Shown: positions 48,677 to 57,389 of the stretch, in pieces | Position numbering within the stretch: position 1 is the stretch's first letter | Layout of the letters: each line of letters opens with the position of its first letter | Assembly: GCA_965228775.1 (NCBI GenBank) | Contig: OZ245840.1 | Location: 4,030,001 to 4,094,000, forward strand | DNA: 64,000 bases | Source of the DNA: JANQMY01 sp965228775 | GTDB taxonomy: Bacteria; Pseudomonadota; Alphaproteobacteria; JANQMY01 | Reading direction: 5' to 3' | Program-made: the position numbers and the translations under genes | The notes under the pieces: generated by a model | Seen by the model: the letters and a program-made list of their open reading frames with translations, nothing else | Told to the model about the DNA's origin: nothing | Databases searched by the model: none

Positions 48677-49188
48677 CAGATATGGCAGGCCGCAGCGAAA
48701 AGAGGTTCCAGCTCACAGGGCGGCATGTGCTGCTTGGGTTCTGCGGGTTCTTCGGGTTCATCCTGTTCACCAACACGATCATGATTTATTTGGCGGTGTC
48801 GACGTTTCCGGGGCTGCAATCCAAATCGGCCTACAAGGCGGGACGGGATTACAATCAGCAAATCGAGGCGGCCCGCACTCAAACGGATTTAGGCTGGACC
48901 GGGGCGGTAACGCTCGATGACGGGGACACGTCGCAGATTGTTTTCACAGCCAATTTTGCCGACAAATATGCCAATCCAGTTACCGGTCTGAAGGTGACAG
49001 GCGTGCTCCGTCGAACGGTCCATGAGGATCAGGATATTCCGCTGACATTCGAAGCGCTTGGCCAAGGAGTTTATCGTACGCGTTTGGACCGGCAGGCTGT
49101 CGAAGGCCAATGGTTCCTTCGCCTTAAGGCCGAAGATGGCTTCGACAATCTCTTTCGCGTTGAACAGAAAGTGTATGTGAAGCCATGA
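48673..49188 (+). CDS. ccoH: FixH/CcoH cbb3 assembly protein
   Basis: 171 aa. One TM helix (about 18-42, FGFILFTNTIMIYLAVS) and a periplasmic domain with the FixH pattern (LGWTGAV, DRQAVEGQW). Required for assembly or stability of the oxidase. Its ends overlap ccoG and ccoI by 4 bp each, so translation is coupled. Confidence 0.94.
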   Translation: MTDMAGRSEKRFQLTGRHVLLGFCGFFGFILFTNTIMIYLAVSTFPGLQSKSAYKAGRDYNQQIEAARTQTDLGWTGAVTLDDGDTSQIVFTANFADKYANPVTGLKVTGVLRRTVHEDQDIPLTFEALGQGVYRTRLDRQAVEGQWFLRLKAEDGFDNLFRVEQKVYVKP

Positions 49189-51455
49189 CAACCACCTTGG
49201 ACGCAGCACAAGACGTCACGCCGGCACTGTCCTTCGACCGGCAAGCTGGCCAGCCTGTTGTGGACCCTGATCAGTTGAAGTTTCTGTCCCGTGTCCAATC
49301 AGGGGGCGGGGATGAAAAGTCGATCTCATTCTTTGTCCCTGGCATGTCCTGTGGCGGCTGTATGCAGAAGATTGAGAAAGCGCTGCTGGCGCTGCCCGCC
49401 GTCGAGACAGCCCGTGCCAACCTTTCAGCACGCCGTGTGACGGTAACGTGGCAAGGTGAGCCCGCCATAGCTTTGCAGGCGGTTCAAAGCTTGCAGCAGA
49501 CCGGTTTCGAGGCCATGCCTTACGCGATTGAAACGATCGATACCGCGGATGCGGAAAAGGATCGGACATTTCTAAAGGCGCTGGCCGTGGCTGGGTTTGG
49601 CGCCGCGAACATCATGTTGCTGTCAATCGCTGTTTGGTCCGGCTTTGGCGGCAGCATGGAGCATGAAACCCGGCAATTGTTCCATTGGCTGTCCGCGCTC
49701 ATCGCGGTGCCGGTTGTCGCCTATTCCGGACGTATTTTCTTTGGCTCTGCCTGGCGCGCCTTGCGGGCCGGACAGATGAATATGGATGTGCCCATCTCTT
49801 TGGCGATCCTATTGGCGACCGTGGCGAGTTTGGGGCAGCTCCTCATTGGCGGCAAACACGCCTATTTCGATGCGTCGGTCACCTTGTTGTTCTTTCTTTT
49901 GATCGGGAGATATTTGGATCAAAGCATGCGCCGGCGGGCGGGGTCCGCCGTGAAGGATCTGTTGGCGCTGCGGTCCGACACCGCCATTCGCTTGCTGGAC
50001 GACGGATCGGCGGAAACTGTTTCTCCGGACAGGCTGTCGCTGGGCGACCGCATTTTCGTGCCCGCTGGTTTTACGATTTCCGCCGACGGCCATGTAGAGG
50101 CGGGGATCTCCGATGTGGACACGTCCATGATGACGGGCGAGTCCCTGCCCGAACGGGCCGAACCCGGCAAAAGCGTGTTTGCAGGCACGACCAACCTCTC
50201 CAGCGCTTTGACCATTCAAGTGGCAGCCAAAGCGGACAGCAGCGTTCTTGCCCAAATCACTCGATTGATGGAGGTGGCCGAGCAGGGCCAAGGCAGCTAC
50301 CGCAAAGTGTCGGACAAAATAGCAAAGGGGTATGCGCCTGCCGTTCACATCATCGCCGGGATCACTGTATTGGCCTGGCTTGCATTGGGGGCTGCGTGGA
50401 ACCAAGCGCTGATGATCGGCGTTGCCGTGTTGATCATCACCTGTCCCTGTGCGGTGGCGTTGGCCATACCGGTCGTCAATATTGTGGCGGTTGGACGTCT
50501 CTTCCGGAATGGCATCTTGTGCAAATCGGAAGATGCGCTTGAGCGCATGTCCAAGGTAACGTCGGTCATATTCGATAAGACAGGAACGCTCACCGAGGGC
50601 CGGTTACTGCTCAGCGAAGAGAAGGGCGTGCAGGAACAAGCTCTCCAACTTGCTGCTTGTCTCGCCCAGTCGAGTGCACATCCCTTAAGCAAAGCGCTGG
50701 TGAAAGCGGCTCAAGACCGCAATCTATCCCTGCGGCCCATTGAAGTGGAAGAGGTGGCCGGACAGGGCGTGGAAGCTCAGATGGATGGTCAGCGTGTTCG
50801 GTTGGGAAGCGCCGAATGGGTGGGGATCGATACCGACGCTGACCAAAGCAAAGCCACTGTTTATTTGCGGCAAGGGGAGCAGGCGCCGGTGGCATTTGTG
50901 TTTGAGGAGAGCCTGAGGCCTTTCGCAAAAGAGACGTGTCAAAATCTGGGGGAAGACGGGTTTAAGCTCTCCATGCTTTCTGGCGACCGCGATGGGCCTG
51001 CGAGGTCGGTGGCGGATGCATTGAAACTGTCGGCGTACAGCGCGCAATTGTCGCCACTCGATAAGGCTCAGTACGTCCGTGCCGAGACGGAACGCGGGGA
51101 ACGGCCCCTTTATGTGGGCGATGGCGTTAATGACGCACCAGCGGCGAAGGCGGCTTTTGTGGCTCTATCGCCGTCGGATGGTGCGAGCCTTAGTCAAAAC
51201 GTTGCGGACTTCGTGTTTCAGAAAAATGACCTTTCAGCCATAACGCAAGTGCTGGCTGTCGCTCGAAAAGCGCAAGGGCTTGTCAAAGGAAATCTTGCCC
51301 TTGCATTCACATATAATGCCATTGCCATTCCGGTGGCGGTTATGGGCTATGTAACGCCATTGGTCGCGGCGATCGCTATGTCGAGCTCATCGTTGCTTGT
51401 CACGCTGAATGCGCTGCGTTTGCACGAAAACGCGCCTCGCTGGTTAAGGAGCTGA
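49185..51455 (+). CDS. ccoI: Copper-translocating P1B ATPase CcoI (FixI)
   Basis: 756 aa. N-terminal HMA domain with M-S-C56-G-G-C59, eight TM helices, the metal-selectivity motif C420-P-C422, phosphorylation site D464-K-T-G-T and hinge GDGVNDAPA. CcoI-type pumps export Cu(I) slowly for loading into cbb3 oxidase, in contrast to the CopA resistance pump. An N-terminal extension of about 45 residues precedes the HMA domain. Position in ccoGHIS decides CcoI over CopA. Confidence 0.96.
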   Translation: MTTTLDAAQDVTPALSFDRQAGQPVVDPDQLKFLSRVQSGGGDEKSISFFVPGMSCGGCMQKIEKALLALPAVETARANLSARRVTVTWQGEPAIALQAVQSLQQTGFEAMPYAIETIDTADAEKDRTFLKALAVAGFGAANIMLLSIAVWSGFGGSMEHETRQLFHWLSALIAVPVVAYSGRIFFGSAWRALRAGQMNMDVPISLAILLATVASLGQLLIGGKHAYFDASVTLLFFLLIGRYLDQSMRRRAGSAVKDLLALRSDTAIRLLDDGSAETVSPDRLSLGDRIFVPAGFTISADGHVEAGISDVDTSMMTGESLPERAEPGKSVFAGTTNLSSALTIQVAAKADSSVLAQITRLMEVAEQGQGSYRKVSDKIAKGYAPAVHIIAGITVLAWLALGAAWNQALMIGVAVLIITCPCAVALAIPVVNIVAVGRLFRNGILCKSEDALERMSKVTSVIFDKTGTLTEGRLLLSEEKGVQEQALQLAACLAQSSAHPLSKALVKAAQDRNLSLRPIEVEEVAGQGVEAQMDGQRVRLGSAEWVGIDTDADQSKATVYLRQGEQAPVAFVFEESLRPFAKETCQNLGEDGFKLSMLSGDRDGPARSVADALKLSAYSAQLSPLDKAQYVRAETERGERPLYVGDGVNDAPAAKAAFVALSPSDGASLSQNVADFVFQKNDLSAITQVLAVARKAQGLVKGNLALAFTYNAIAIPVAVMGYVTPLVAAIAMSSSSLLVTLNALRLHENAPRWLRS

Positions 51456-51460
51456 CGGGT

Positions 51461-51610
51461 ATGGAGGCGCTTCTTCTCTTGATACCGGTTGCTCTCATCC
51501 TTGGCGGGTTAGGGCTCGCGGCGTTTCTGTGGAGCGTTGCGTCCGGCCAATATGAAGACCTTGAAGGAGCCGCCGAACGCATTTTATTCGAAGAAAAAGA
51601 CGAAGAGTGA
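51461..51610 (+). CDS. ccoS: cbb3 oxidase maturation protein CcoS
   Basis: 49 aa; below common length cut-offs. One TM helix (about 3-25) followed by the family motif S-G-Q-Y-E-D-L-E-G-A-A-E-R-I-L, then an acidic tail. CcoS is needed for cofactor insertion into CcoN. Starts 5 bp after the ccoI stop, and AAGGAG lies about 7 bp before its ATG. The convergent DUF2189 gene ends 15 bp downstream. Confidence 0.95.
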   Translation: MEALLLLIPVALILGGLGLAAFLWSVASGQYEDLEGAAERILFEEKDEE

Positions 51611-51624
51611 CCGCGCTTTTCGGG

Positions 51625-52398
51625 TTACTCCACAATCGCGCGGTAGGCGTGCCAAGTGGCATGGCCGATCAGCGGAAACGCCACCGCAAGGCCAATACCG
51701 CCGGCTGCAAGCCCGGCAACAAAAATCACCACGATCAACCAGCCCCAGAGCAACATGGGGGCAAGGTTTTCGAAAAATGCGCGAATGCTTGTGATGATGG
51801 CCGTCATCGTATCCACATTCCTGTCAAACAACATGGGGACGGAGATCGCGGACATCATGAAAATTACCAATGCGATCGCACCGCCAATAATTGTACCGAC
51901 GACCAGCATGGACAGGCCGGTGGTGGTCAAGAACAAATCGGATAGGAATGTCTCGATGGGCGGTATTTCAAGCTGGCTGAAGAAAAGCGCAAACAGCAGC
52001 ATGGCAATTCGGAGCCATACCAAGAAGATCAGAACCAATGCCACGCCGAACAAGGCGATCTGACCTGGTGCTTTGGAACGAATAATGAAAACGTTCTGTA
52101 AGCTGACGAGCTCACCCGCTTCAAGGCGGCGGCTGGCTTCGTATAAACCAGCGGCAAGTGCGGGGCCCATCAAAACCACACCGGCTGCAACCGGCAATGC
52201 AATAGCTGAAATCTGATAGACCACCAACAATGCCAGCACGACGGCTAACTCCGCGCAAAAGACCAGACCATAGATCAAGCTGATGCGGGGAATTGTGGTC
52301 AGGTCCTTCCAGCCTTTGCCCAACCACCGCCAAGGATCTTCAAACGTTATCTTGCGAATGGTGAGGTCGGTAGATTCCGTATCGCTGGTGACCGTCAT
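51625..52398 (-). CDS. DUF2189 membrane protein
   Basis: 257 aa from ATG 52398, with GAGGAAA upstream. Six hydrophobic segments beginning near residue 40; an N-terminal cytoplasmic part with FEDPWRWLGKGWKDL, typical of DUF2189, which often lies beside cbb3 loci. Function unknown; a role linked to terminal-oxidase assembly is inferred only from context. Confidence 0.85.
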   Translation of the reverse strand: MTVTSDTESTDLTIRKITFEDPWRWLGKGWKDLTTIPRISLIYGLVFCAELAVVLALLVVYQISAIALPVAAGVVLMGPALAAGLYEASRRLEAGELVSLQNVFIIRSKAPGQIALFGVALVLIFLVWLRIAMLLFALFFSQLEIPPIETFLSDLFLTTTGLSMLVVGTIIGGAIALVIFMMSAISVPMLFDRNVDTMTAIITSIRAFFENLAPMLLWGWLIVVIFVAGLAAGGIGLAVAFPLIGHATWHAYRAIVE

Positions 52399-52479
52399 GT
52401 TCGTTTCCTCTTTTGACGGCGGGCTCCGCGGAAACAAAACAGAGTGCGGATGAAGACGCCTAACCCGCCTTTCCCTATA

Positions 52480-52737
52480 TTATGGTCCGGTTTTGAATCC
52501 TGAAATGACCATTTTTAATTTTTGATGTTGATCTTCAAGTTGCTGCCGAAGGGCCCCTAAGGCTTCGTCCAAGAGCATGGCACGCCTTTCGTCCATCGGT
52601 TCATCAGAGATGTGGCGCATGGTGCGCACCGTCAAATCGCAATTTTGCTGGCCGTGCTGAAGGACCATGAGGCTGATGGATCGCCATCTTTCGACAGGTC
52701 CGGCCTGTCCTGTATTTTCCAATTTGTTTACCGACAT
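52480..52737 (-). CDS. Small helical protein of unknown function, FNR-box upstream
   Basis: 85 aa. Predicted mostly alpha-helical, amphipathic, with a coiled-coil-like C-terminal half (LDEALGALRQQLEDQHQKL). No family recognised. The ribosome site is weak (AGGGA directly before ATG). Support for being real comes from the perfect FNR-type palindrome centred 105 bp upstream and its place between two oxygen-related genes. Confidence 0.6.
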   Translation of the reverse strand: MSVNKLENTGQAGPVERWRSISLMVLQHGQQNCDLTVRTMRHISDEPMDERRAMLLDEALGALRQQLEDQHQKLKMVISGFKTGP

Positions 52738-52835
52738 TCCCTAAGGCCCAAAATAATTCCACGTGCCGCAGGTGTTGAAACCGTATGGCAAAACTTCCCT
52801 AGGGTGAAATCTACAAATGCAAGGCCGCAATCACA

Positions 52836-52849
52836 TTGACTTAGGTCAA
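52836..52849. promoter_or_regulatory. FNR-box upstream of the 85-aa gene
   Basis: TTGACTTAGGTCAA: a perfect palindrome with the FNR half-site TTGAC on both strands, centre about 105 bp before ATG 52737 and 22 bp beyond the fnr stop codon. Confidence 0.7.
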
Positions 52850-52864
52850 GGGCGGTTTCGTGCC

Positions 52865-53581
52865 TTACAGGCCTGTATCGCCGAGCGCGAGATCCTCCAA
52901 ATGATCCATATTGGCGATCTCAACAATGTCGGGTTCCGGCAGACGGATAGCACCGGTTTTTTTCAACCGGGTAAAGGTTCGGCTCACGGTTTCGATCGTC
53001 AGGCCTAAATAATCTGCGATGTCCTGGCGCGTCATGGGCAGGCTGGCCGAATGGCGCTCGATAATGCTTTCTTGCTTTTTGTGTGTGTTCAGAATGAAAG
53101 AGCACAGACGCTCTGCGGCGGTTTTTCGGCCAAGCAAAAGAACGTGTTCTTGAGCGGCCGCAAGCTCATGCGAGGCGAGCTGCAGCAAATTGTGTTCGAA
53201 GGCCGGGTATTTTTCGATGATTTTGTTCATGCCCTTGCGCGAAAAGCGGCAAAAGGTGGTCGTTGCAATGGTCTCTGCGCTGTAGGGGTACATGCCGGCA
53301 ACCGACAGGCCCAGGAAATCGCCCGAATATAGGAAGCCGGTTATCTGGCGGCGGCCATCGGCCAGAGATTTGTGAATGCGCACATTGCCGTCGATGATAT
53401 TGTAGAGATAATCTGCCGGATCGCCTTCGAAGAAAACCGTTCTTTCGCGCTCAAGCGTGATGTGTTCGCTGATGGCGTTCAGATCCACCAATTGCTCGTC
53501 TTCCAGCGCGGAGCAGATGGCGCGGTTTCGCACTTTGCACCGTTGGCAGGGTATGTCGATATGGGTTGCGATGTCGGCCAC
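52865..53581 (-). CDS. fnrL: FNR/FnrL-type oxygen-sensing transcription regulator
   Basis: 238 aa from GTG 53581, with AGGAG 7 bp upstream. CRP/FNR fold with an N-terminal cluster site C12, C15, C23 and a central C111, the four ligands of an oxygen-labile 4Fe-4S cluster in FnrL proteins. The C-terminal HTH has E-T-V-S-R, the FNR residues that read TTGAT. It is therefore the likely regulator of the four FNR-boxes in this window. Active without oxygen; loss of the cluster in air switches it off. Confidence 0.94.
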   Translation of the reverse strand: MADIATHIDIPCQRCKVRNRAICSALEDEQLVDLNAISEHITLERERTVFFEGDPADYLYNIIDGNVRIHKSLADGRRQITGFLYSGDFLGLSVAGMYPYSAETIATTTFCRFSRKGMNKIIEKYPAFEHNLLQLASHELAAAQEHVLLLGRKTAAERLCSFILNTHKKQESIIERHSASLPMTRQDIADYLGLTIETVSRTFTRLKKTGAIRLPEPDIVEIANMDHLEDLALGDTGL

Positions 53582-53733
53582 TCAGATCTCCTAAATCTGT
53601 TGCAACATTTAGCAGTGCCGACCGGTCAATGCCAGCCAATTCGACGGACAAACCAATCGCTTTCAAGAGTTTAATAGGACTGGCCGCATATGGTTGATCG
53701 GATTTATCGAATTCACCGTATGCTCAGTGTTAT

Positions 53734-54519
53734 TTAGTCGCACGCTTGGGGGGCGCTTGGAAAATTCCACGCGGTACTGGGTATGGCGATGGAATACTTG
53801 TCTTTGGAGTAACCGACCATGATGGCTGCGAGCGTCAATTGATTGTCATTTTTTGCGAAGACAGGACCACCGGAAGCCCCGAAATTGGTGTCGCAGTCGG
53901 TTAACCACAGATTTCCTTGGCGGCTTTTCAATTCACATGTGCTGTCGGCCGCCAGCGAATGGGGGCGGTCTTTTGTATATCCCGCGTGAACAAGGTTTAA
54001 AGATCTGTGTACGCTATTTATCACTGCGATCGGTGCCGGAGCGATTGTTAGTTCCTTTGAAAGAACGACCATTGCCACATCGTCGGCAGGCGAAAGAGAG
54101 GCGCTTTCTAGATTGAGAAAATGCACACAAGCTGCCGTGGCGTGTTCAAGAAAGTCGCCTCGTTGAACGCCGGCGAGAAAGTGAATGCGATCCGTATGAA
54201 AAGGTGAGCCTGTTTGGTTGTCCCGCAAGCAATGTGCAGCTGTAACAACCTTGTTTGGTTCGATCAGGGTTGCCGTGCAATGTTGGCGCTTGCGGTAGCC
54301 TTTGATGTTTATCTTACCCACCGCATTCCAAGGTGGGGCGAGGCTGTTCACCAGTTCCCGGTCATCGGTACCAAATACGCCATCAATTCGGATCTCACCC
54401 GGTTTTTCATCGGCAAGAACGATTGCCGATGCATGAACGCATAAAATCAGGACGGTGGTAACTGCGCAGAGAACGTCATTAAGAAGTTTTGAAAGGGAAG
54501 GCGAACTCATCTGGAACAT
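53734..54519 (-). CDS. Secreted trypsin-like serine protease
   Basis: 261 aa. N-terminal signal peptide (hydrophobic about 14-36). Chymotrypsin-fold protease with the triad His in V-T-A-A-H-C, Asp in P-A-D-D-V-A-M and Ser in G-A-S-G-G-P-V-F, all intact. Cysteines pair as in V8/trypsin-like bacterial enzymes. Substrate unknown; no adjacent inhibitor or exporter gene. Nothing in the context hints at its role. Confidence 0.88.
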   Translation of the reverse strand: MFQMSSPSLSKLLNDVLCAVTTVLILCVHASAIVLADEKPGEIRIDGVFGTDDRELVNSLAPPWNAVGKINIKGYRKRQHCTATLIEPNKVVTAAHCLRDNQTGSPFHTDRIHFLAGVQRGDFLEHATAACVHFLNLESASLSPADDVAMVVLSKELTIAPAPIAVINSVHRSLNLVHAGYTKDRPHSLAADSTCELKSRQGNLWLTDCDTNFGASGGPVFAKNDNQLTLAAIMVGYSKDKYSIAIPSTAWNFPSAPQACD

Positions 54520-54577
54520 CAGCTAGTCATAGGACAATCTGGCTCTAGATTAGTGTGGGCTGGTTAACACTCTTTCA

Positions 54578-55201
54578 TTAGGGGGTGGTGAACAGGAAAG
54601 CGCAGACCAGTTTTTCAACTTCGGCCGGGTCCGGCTGTTGTCTGCGCCCGGTCATGAGGCTGATTTCTGGCGCAAAGGCATAGGCCATACCAGCGATGGC
54701 GATGAAGCCATAATGGATCAAGGCAGGGTCACCTGATTTTACGATGCCTTCGTTCTGAGCTCTAGAAATCAAGTCGATGCTTTGCCAAAACATCGGCTTG
54801 AGATGCGTTTCCGCAAGCCACACCAAGCGGTCCGTTTTGGTGCGCCCTTCAATAGTCATGAGCCGGTGGAGGTCAGGCATGTTCTGACAGATTTTGATGA
54901 AGGCACGCACACTGAGCAAAAGCTCGTCTTTTAAAGACGGGGCTTCGGAAACACGGGGCATCGTAACAACGATCTGCCGCGCCTGTTCAAAAGTGTCGTC
55001 CATCACCGCCTTCCACAACACATCTTTGGAGCCAAAATGATAGAGCAGCAGGCTTTGGGCGACGCCGGCATCTTCCGCGATTTGCCGTGTGCTTGCTCCG
55101 TCGAAGCCGCTTGAAGCGAAACGTTTGCGTGCTTCCTGAATGATGCGATGCCGCGCCGTCGCATCCGCTTTTGGCTTTTGTTTGGTGCGTGTCTCGGCCA
55201 A
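54578..55201 (-). CDS. TetR-family transcriptional regulator
   Basis: 207 aa from TTG 55201, chosen because AAGGAGG lies 5 bp upstream; a longer frame reaching 55282 would run through the operator. The N-terminal HTH (about 20-65) has FDGASTRQIAEDAGVAQSLLLYHFGSK, typical of TetR. The C-terminal ligand domain is not assignable to a subgroup. It is divergent from the FAD monooxygenase, with a palindromic operator between them, so it probably represses the catabolic cluster until an aromatic-type inducer binds. Confidence 0.9.
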   Translation of the reverse strand: MAETRTKQKPKADATARHRIIQEARKRFASSGFDGASTRQIAEDAGVAQSLLLYHFGSKDVLWKAVMDDTFEQARQIVVTMPRVSEAPSLKDELLLSVRAFIKICQNMPDLHRLMTIEGRTKTDRLVWLAETHLKPMFWQSIDLISRAQNEGIVKSGDPALIHYGFIAIAGMAYAFAPEISLMTGRRQQPDPAEVEKLVCAFLFTTP

Positions 55202-55253
55202 GCCACCCTCCTTCCGACTCTTTTGTCTTGATCGATCGATCAGGATGTCTATA

Positions 55254-55275
55254 ATACTGATCAATCGATCAGTAT
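55254..55275. promoter_or_regulatory. TetR-type operator
   Basis: ATACTGATC-AATC-GATCAGTAT: perfect 9-bp arms around a 4-bp centre, located between the TetR gene and the monooxygenase start (55328). A related GATCGATCGATC run lies at 55230-55241. Confidence 0.7.
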
Positions 55276-55327
55276 TTGGCAAGCAAAAAGACCATAAGAA
55301 CCAACGATTTTTGCAAAGGAAGACCAG

Positions 55328-56509
55328 ATGGGAGAGGGACGGGTACTCATTGCCGGAGGCGGTATCGGGGGGCTGTCTGCCGCCCTCAATCTAGCCCAGC
55401 AAGGGTACGACGTTGACGTCTTTGAACAGGCGCCGGAATTCGGAGAGATCGGGGCGGGTATTCAGTTGAGCCCCAATTGCGCCCGTGTCCTGCACGAACT
55501 TGGCCTTGAGGTGGCCCTTCGCAACATCGCCTTCCTGCCGGAAGGAACCGAAATGCGGGACTGGCGGACCGGAAAGGTCATCGCTTCATCACCGTTGGGT
55601 GACTCGGCGGTGCGGGCATTCGGATATCCATACTACCATGTGCACCGCGCTGATTTGATGAGGATACTGTCGGCAGCCGCCGCACGTATCGAAAAAATCA
55701 GCCTACATACGAATGCACAGGTGACATCAATCAGTGCGAACGACGATGGTGTCGCCGTCCAACTCTCCGATAAAGAGGTTTCGGGGGATGTCCTCATTGG
55801 AGCCGATGGCATTCGTTCTGTTGTGCGGTCGAACTTGTTTGGCCCTGAAGTCCCGACGTTTACCGGAAATGTGGCATGGCGCGGGCTGGTGCCCGTGGAC
55901 AGTCTGCCTAGAGATCTGGTTCGCCCCATGGCAACCGCCTGGTGGGGGCCGGGAAAACACTTCGTCCACTACTATGTGCGCGGCGGTGCGCTGGTGAATT
56001 GCGTTTGCGTTGTGGAAAAGGAGGGGTGGGAAATAGAATCCTGGACCGAGCGGGGGGATCACGCGGAACTCAAGCAAGATTACGCCGGCTGGCATGAGAC
56101 GATCCAAACGTTGATCGACAATATGGACCCCGACAGTTGCTACAAATGGGCGTTGTTTGACCGTCCCCCCATGAAAAAATGGGGGGAGGGGCGCGTCACC
56201 CTTTTGGGCGATGCGTGCCATCCGACACTGCCGTTCATGGCCCAAGGCGCGGCCATGGCCATAGAAGATGGCGCGGTGCTGGCCCGCTGTTTGTCATCGG
56301 GCTCGAACACAATTGCCAGTCTTCGGAAATATGAAGAACTGCGCCGGGAGCGCACGGCGCGCATTCAAAGAGGGTCGCGCCGCAATGCGGACATCTTCCA
56401 CGCGCGGGGCGTGAAGGCGTTCGCGCGGAACGTGGTTGCGAAACGTGCCAGCGGCAAGACGTTGGAATGGATCTTTAGCTACGACCCGCTGACAGCACAC
56501 ATGGCATAA
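55328..56509 (+). CDS. FAD-dependent aromatic monooxygenase (salicylate/3-hydroxybenzoate hydroxylase-like)
   Basis: 393 aa. Class A flavoprotein hydroxylase: dinucleotide fold G10-G-G12-I-G-G15, the DG motif I-G-A-D-G-I-R-S near residue 158, and the second FAD motif LLGDACHPTLPFMAQGA. Most like salicylate 1-monooxygenase and 3-hydroxybenzoate 6-hydroxylase, which add hydroxyl groups to aromatic acids with NAD(P)H and O2. The substrate cannot be fixed from sequence. First gene of the TetR-controlled run. Confidence 0.9.
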   Translation: MGEGRVLIAGGGIGGLSAALNLAQQGYDVDVFEQAPEFGEIGAGIQLSPNCARVLHELGLEVALRNIAFLPEGTEMRDWRTGKVIASSPLGDSAVRAFGYPYYHVHRADLMRILSAAAARIEKISLHTNAQVTSISANDDGVAVQLSDKEVSGDVLIGADGIRSVVRSNLFGPEVPTFTGNVAWRGLVPVDSLPRDLVRPMATAWWGPGKHFVHYYVRGGALVNCVCVVEKEGWEIESWTERGDHAELKQDYAGWHETIQTLIDNMDPDSCYKWALFDRPPMKKWGEGRVTLLGDACHPTLPFMAQGAAMAIEDGAVLARCLSSGSNTIASLRKYEELRRERTARIQRGSRRNADIFHARGVKAFARNVVAKRASGKTLEWIFSYDPLTAHMA

Positions 56510-56550
56510 GGACCTGTCAGTATAATGATGAACTGAAACGGAGAATTGCG

Positions 56551-57372
56551 ATGAAGCGCGAAGAACACGTCGTAAATGAAATTCACGCATACAGGTATCG
56601 AGGGGAAAACCCGGCTTATGCACTGGTCGTTTCCCATGGCATCGCGTCGCATGGTGCAATCTATGACATTTTCTGCTGTCACCATGCAGCCAAAGGTGTG
56701 GACATATGGTCATATGACGCGCCGGGGCATGGTAAGTCGACCACAAACCGGCCGCGCGGTCAGTGGACCATGGAGGAATGGGCGAATGCATCTGCGATGT
56801 ATGCGGAACATGTAAAGAAGGAAACTGGGTTGCCGGTCTTTACGCTTGGATCAAGTTTGGGGGTCGCTGCTGCTTATAGCTCGCTTTACTCCGATGCCAT
56901 TACAGGGGGAATTCTTATGGGCTCGCCCGCCGTGCCCGGTGGTGCGGCCATTTCCATGATGGCGGGGCCCTGGCGGTCTGAAGAGGTTCAACAAATGTTG
57001 GCGACCGTCGGCCGTGCGGCGCGCCTTGATTGCGGCATTCTATTTAACTTCGACGAAGACTATGGCTATGCCGGCGCCGGGGAGCAGAAGCGCCTCGATC
57101 CCTGGAACACATGGTCATATGACCTAAGTTCCTGGGCAACTCTATTTACGTTCGACCCGAAAATACCGGTCGATAAAAATGAAAAGCCGATTTTGGTCGC
57201 CAGCGGTGAGAAAGATCCATCCTTCACGCCAGAGGTCATGAAAATGGTGGCGGATGGGATTTCCGGACCGGTAGAATTCTATTGCTTAGAAGGCGGGAAA
57301 CATCAGCTTATGTTGTTTCACACGGAAGAATTTTCAACCAAGGTCCACGATTGGGTTCGGCAACAACTTTAA
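56551..57372 (+). CDS. Alpha/beta hydrolase (Hydrolase_4 / lysophospholipase-like)
   Basis: 273 aa. Nucleophile elbow G100-S-S102-L-G104, candidate Asp in S-G-E-K-D-P-S and His in G-G-K-H-Q-L-M, and the oxyanion-loop sequence SHGIASHGA. Annotated families range from monoacylglycerol lipase to meta-cleavage product hydrolases. Lies 41 bp after the monooxygenase and 17 bp before the VOC gene. In this company, hydrolysis of a ring-cleavage product is possible, but is inference. Confidence 0.88.
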   Translation: MKREEHVVNEIHAYRYRGENPAYALVVSHGIASHGAIYDIFCCHHAAKGVDIWSYDAPGHGKSTTNRPRGQWTMEEWANASAMYAEHVKKETGLPVFTLGSSLGVAAAYSSLYSDAITGGILMGSPAVPGGAAISMMAGPWRSEEVQQMLATVGRAARLDCGILFNFDEDYGYAGAGEQKRLDPWNTWSYDLSSWATLFTFDPKIPVDKNEKPILVASGEKDPSFTPEVMKMVADGISGPVEFYCLEGGKHQLMLFHTEEFSTKVHDWVRQQL

Positions 57373-57389
57373 TGCAAAGGAACAGACCG

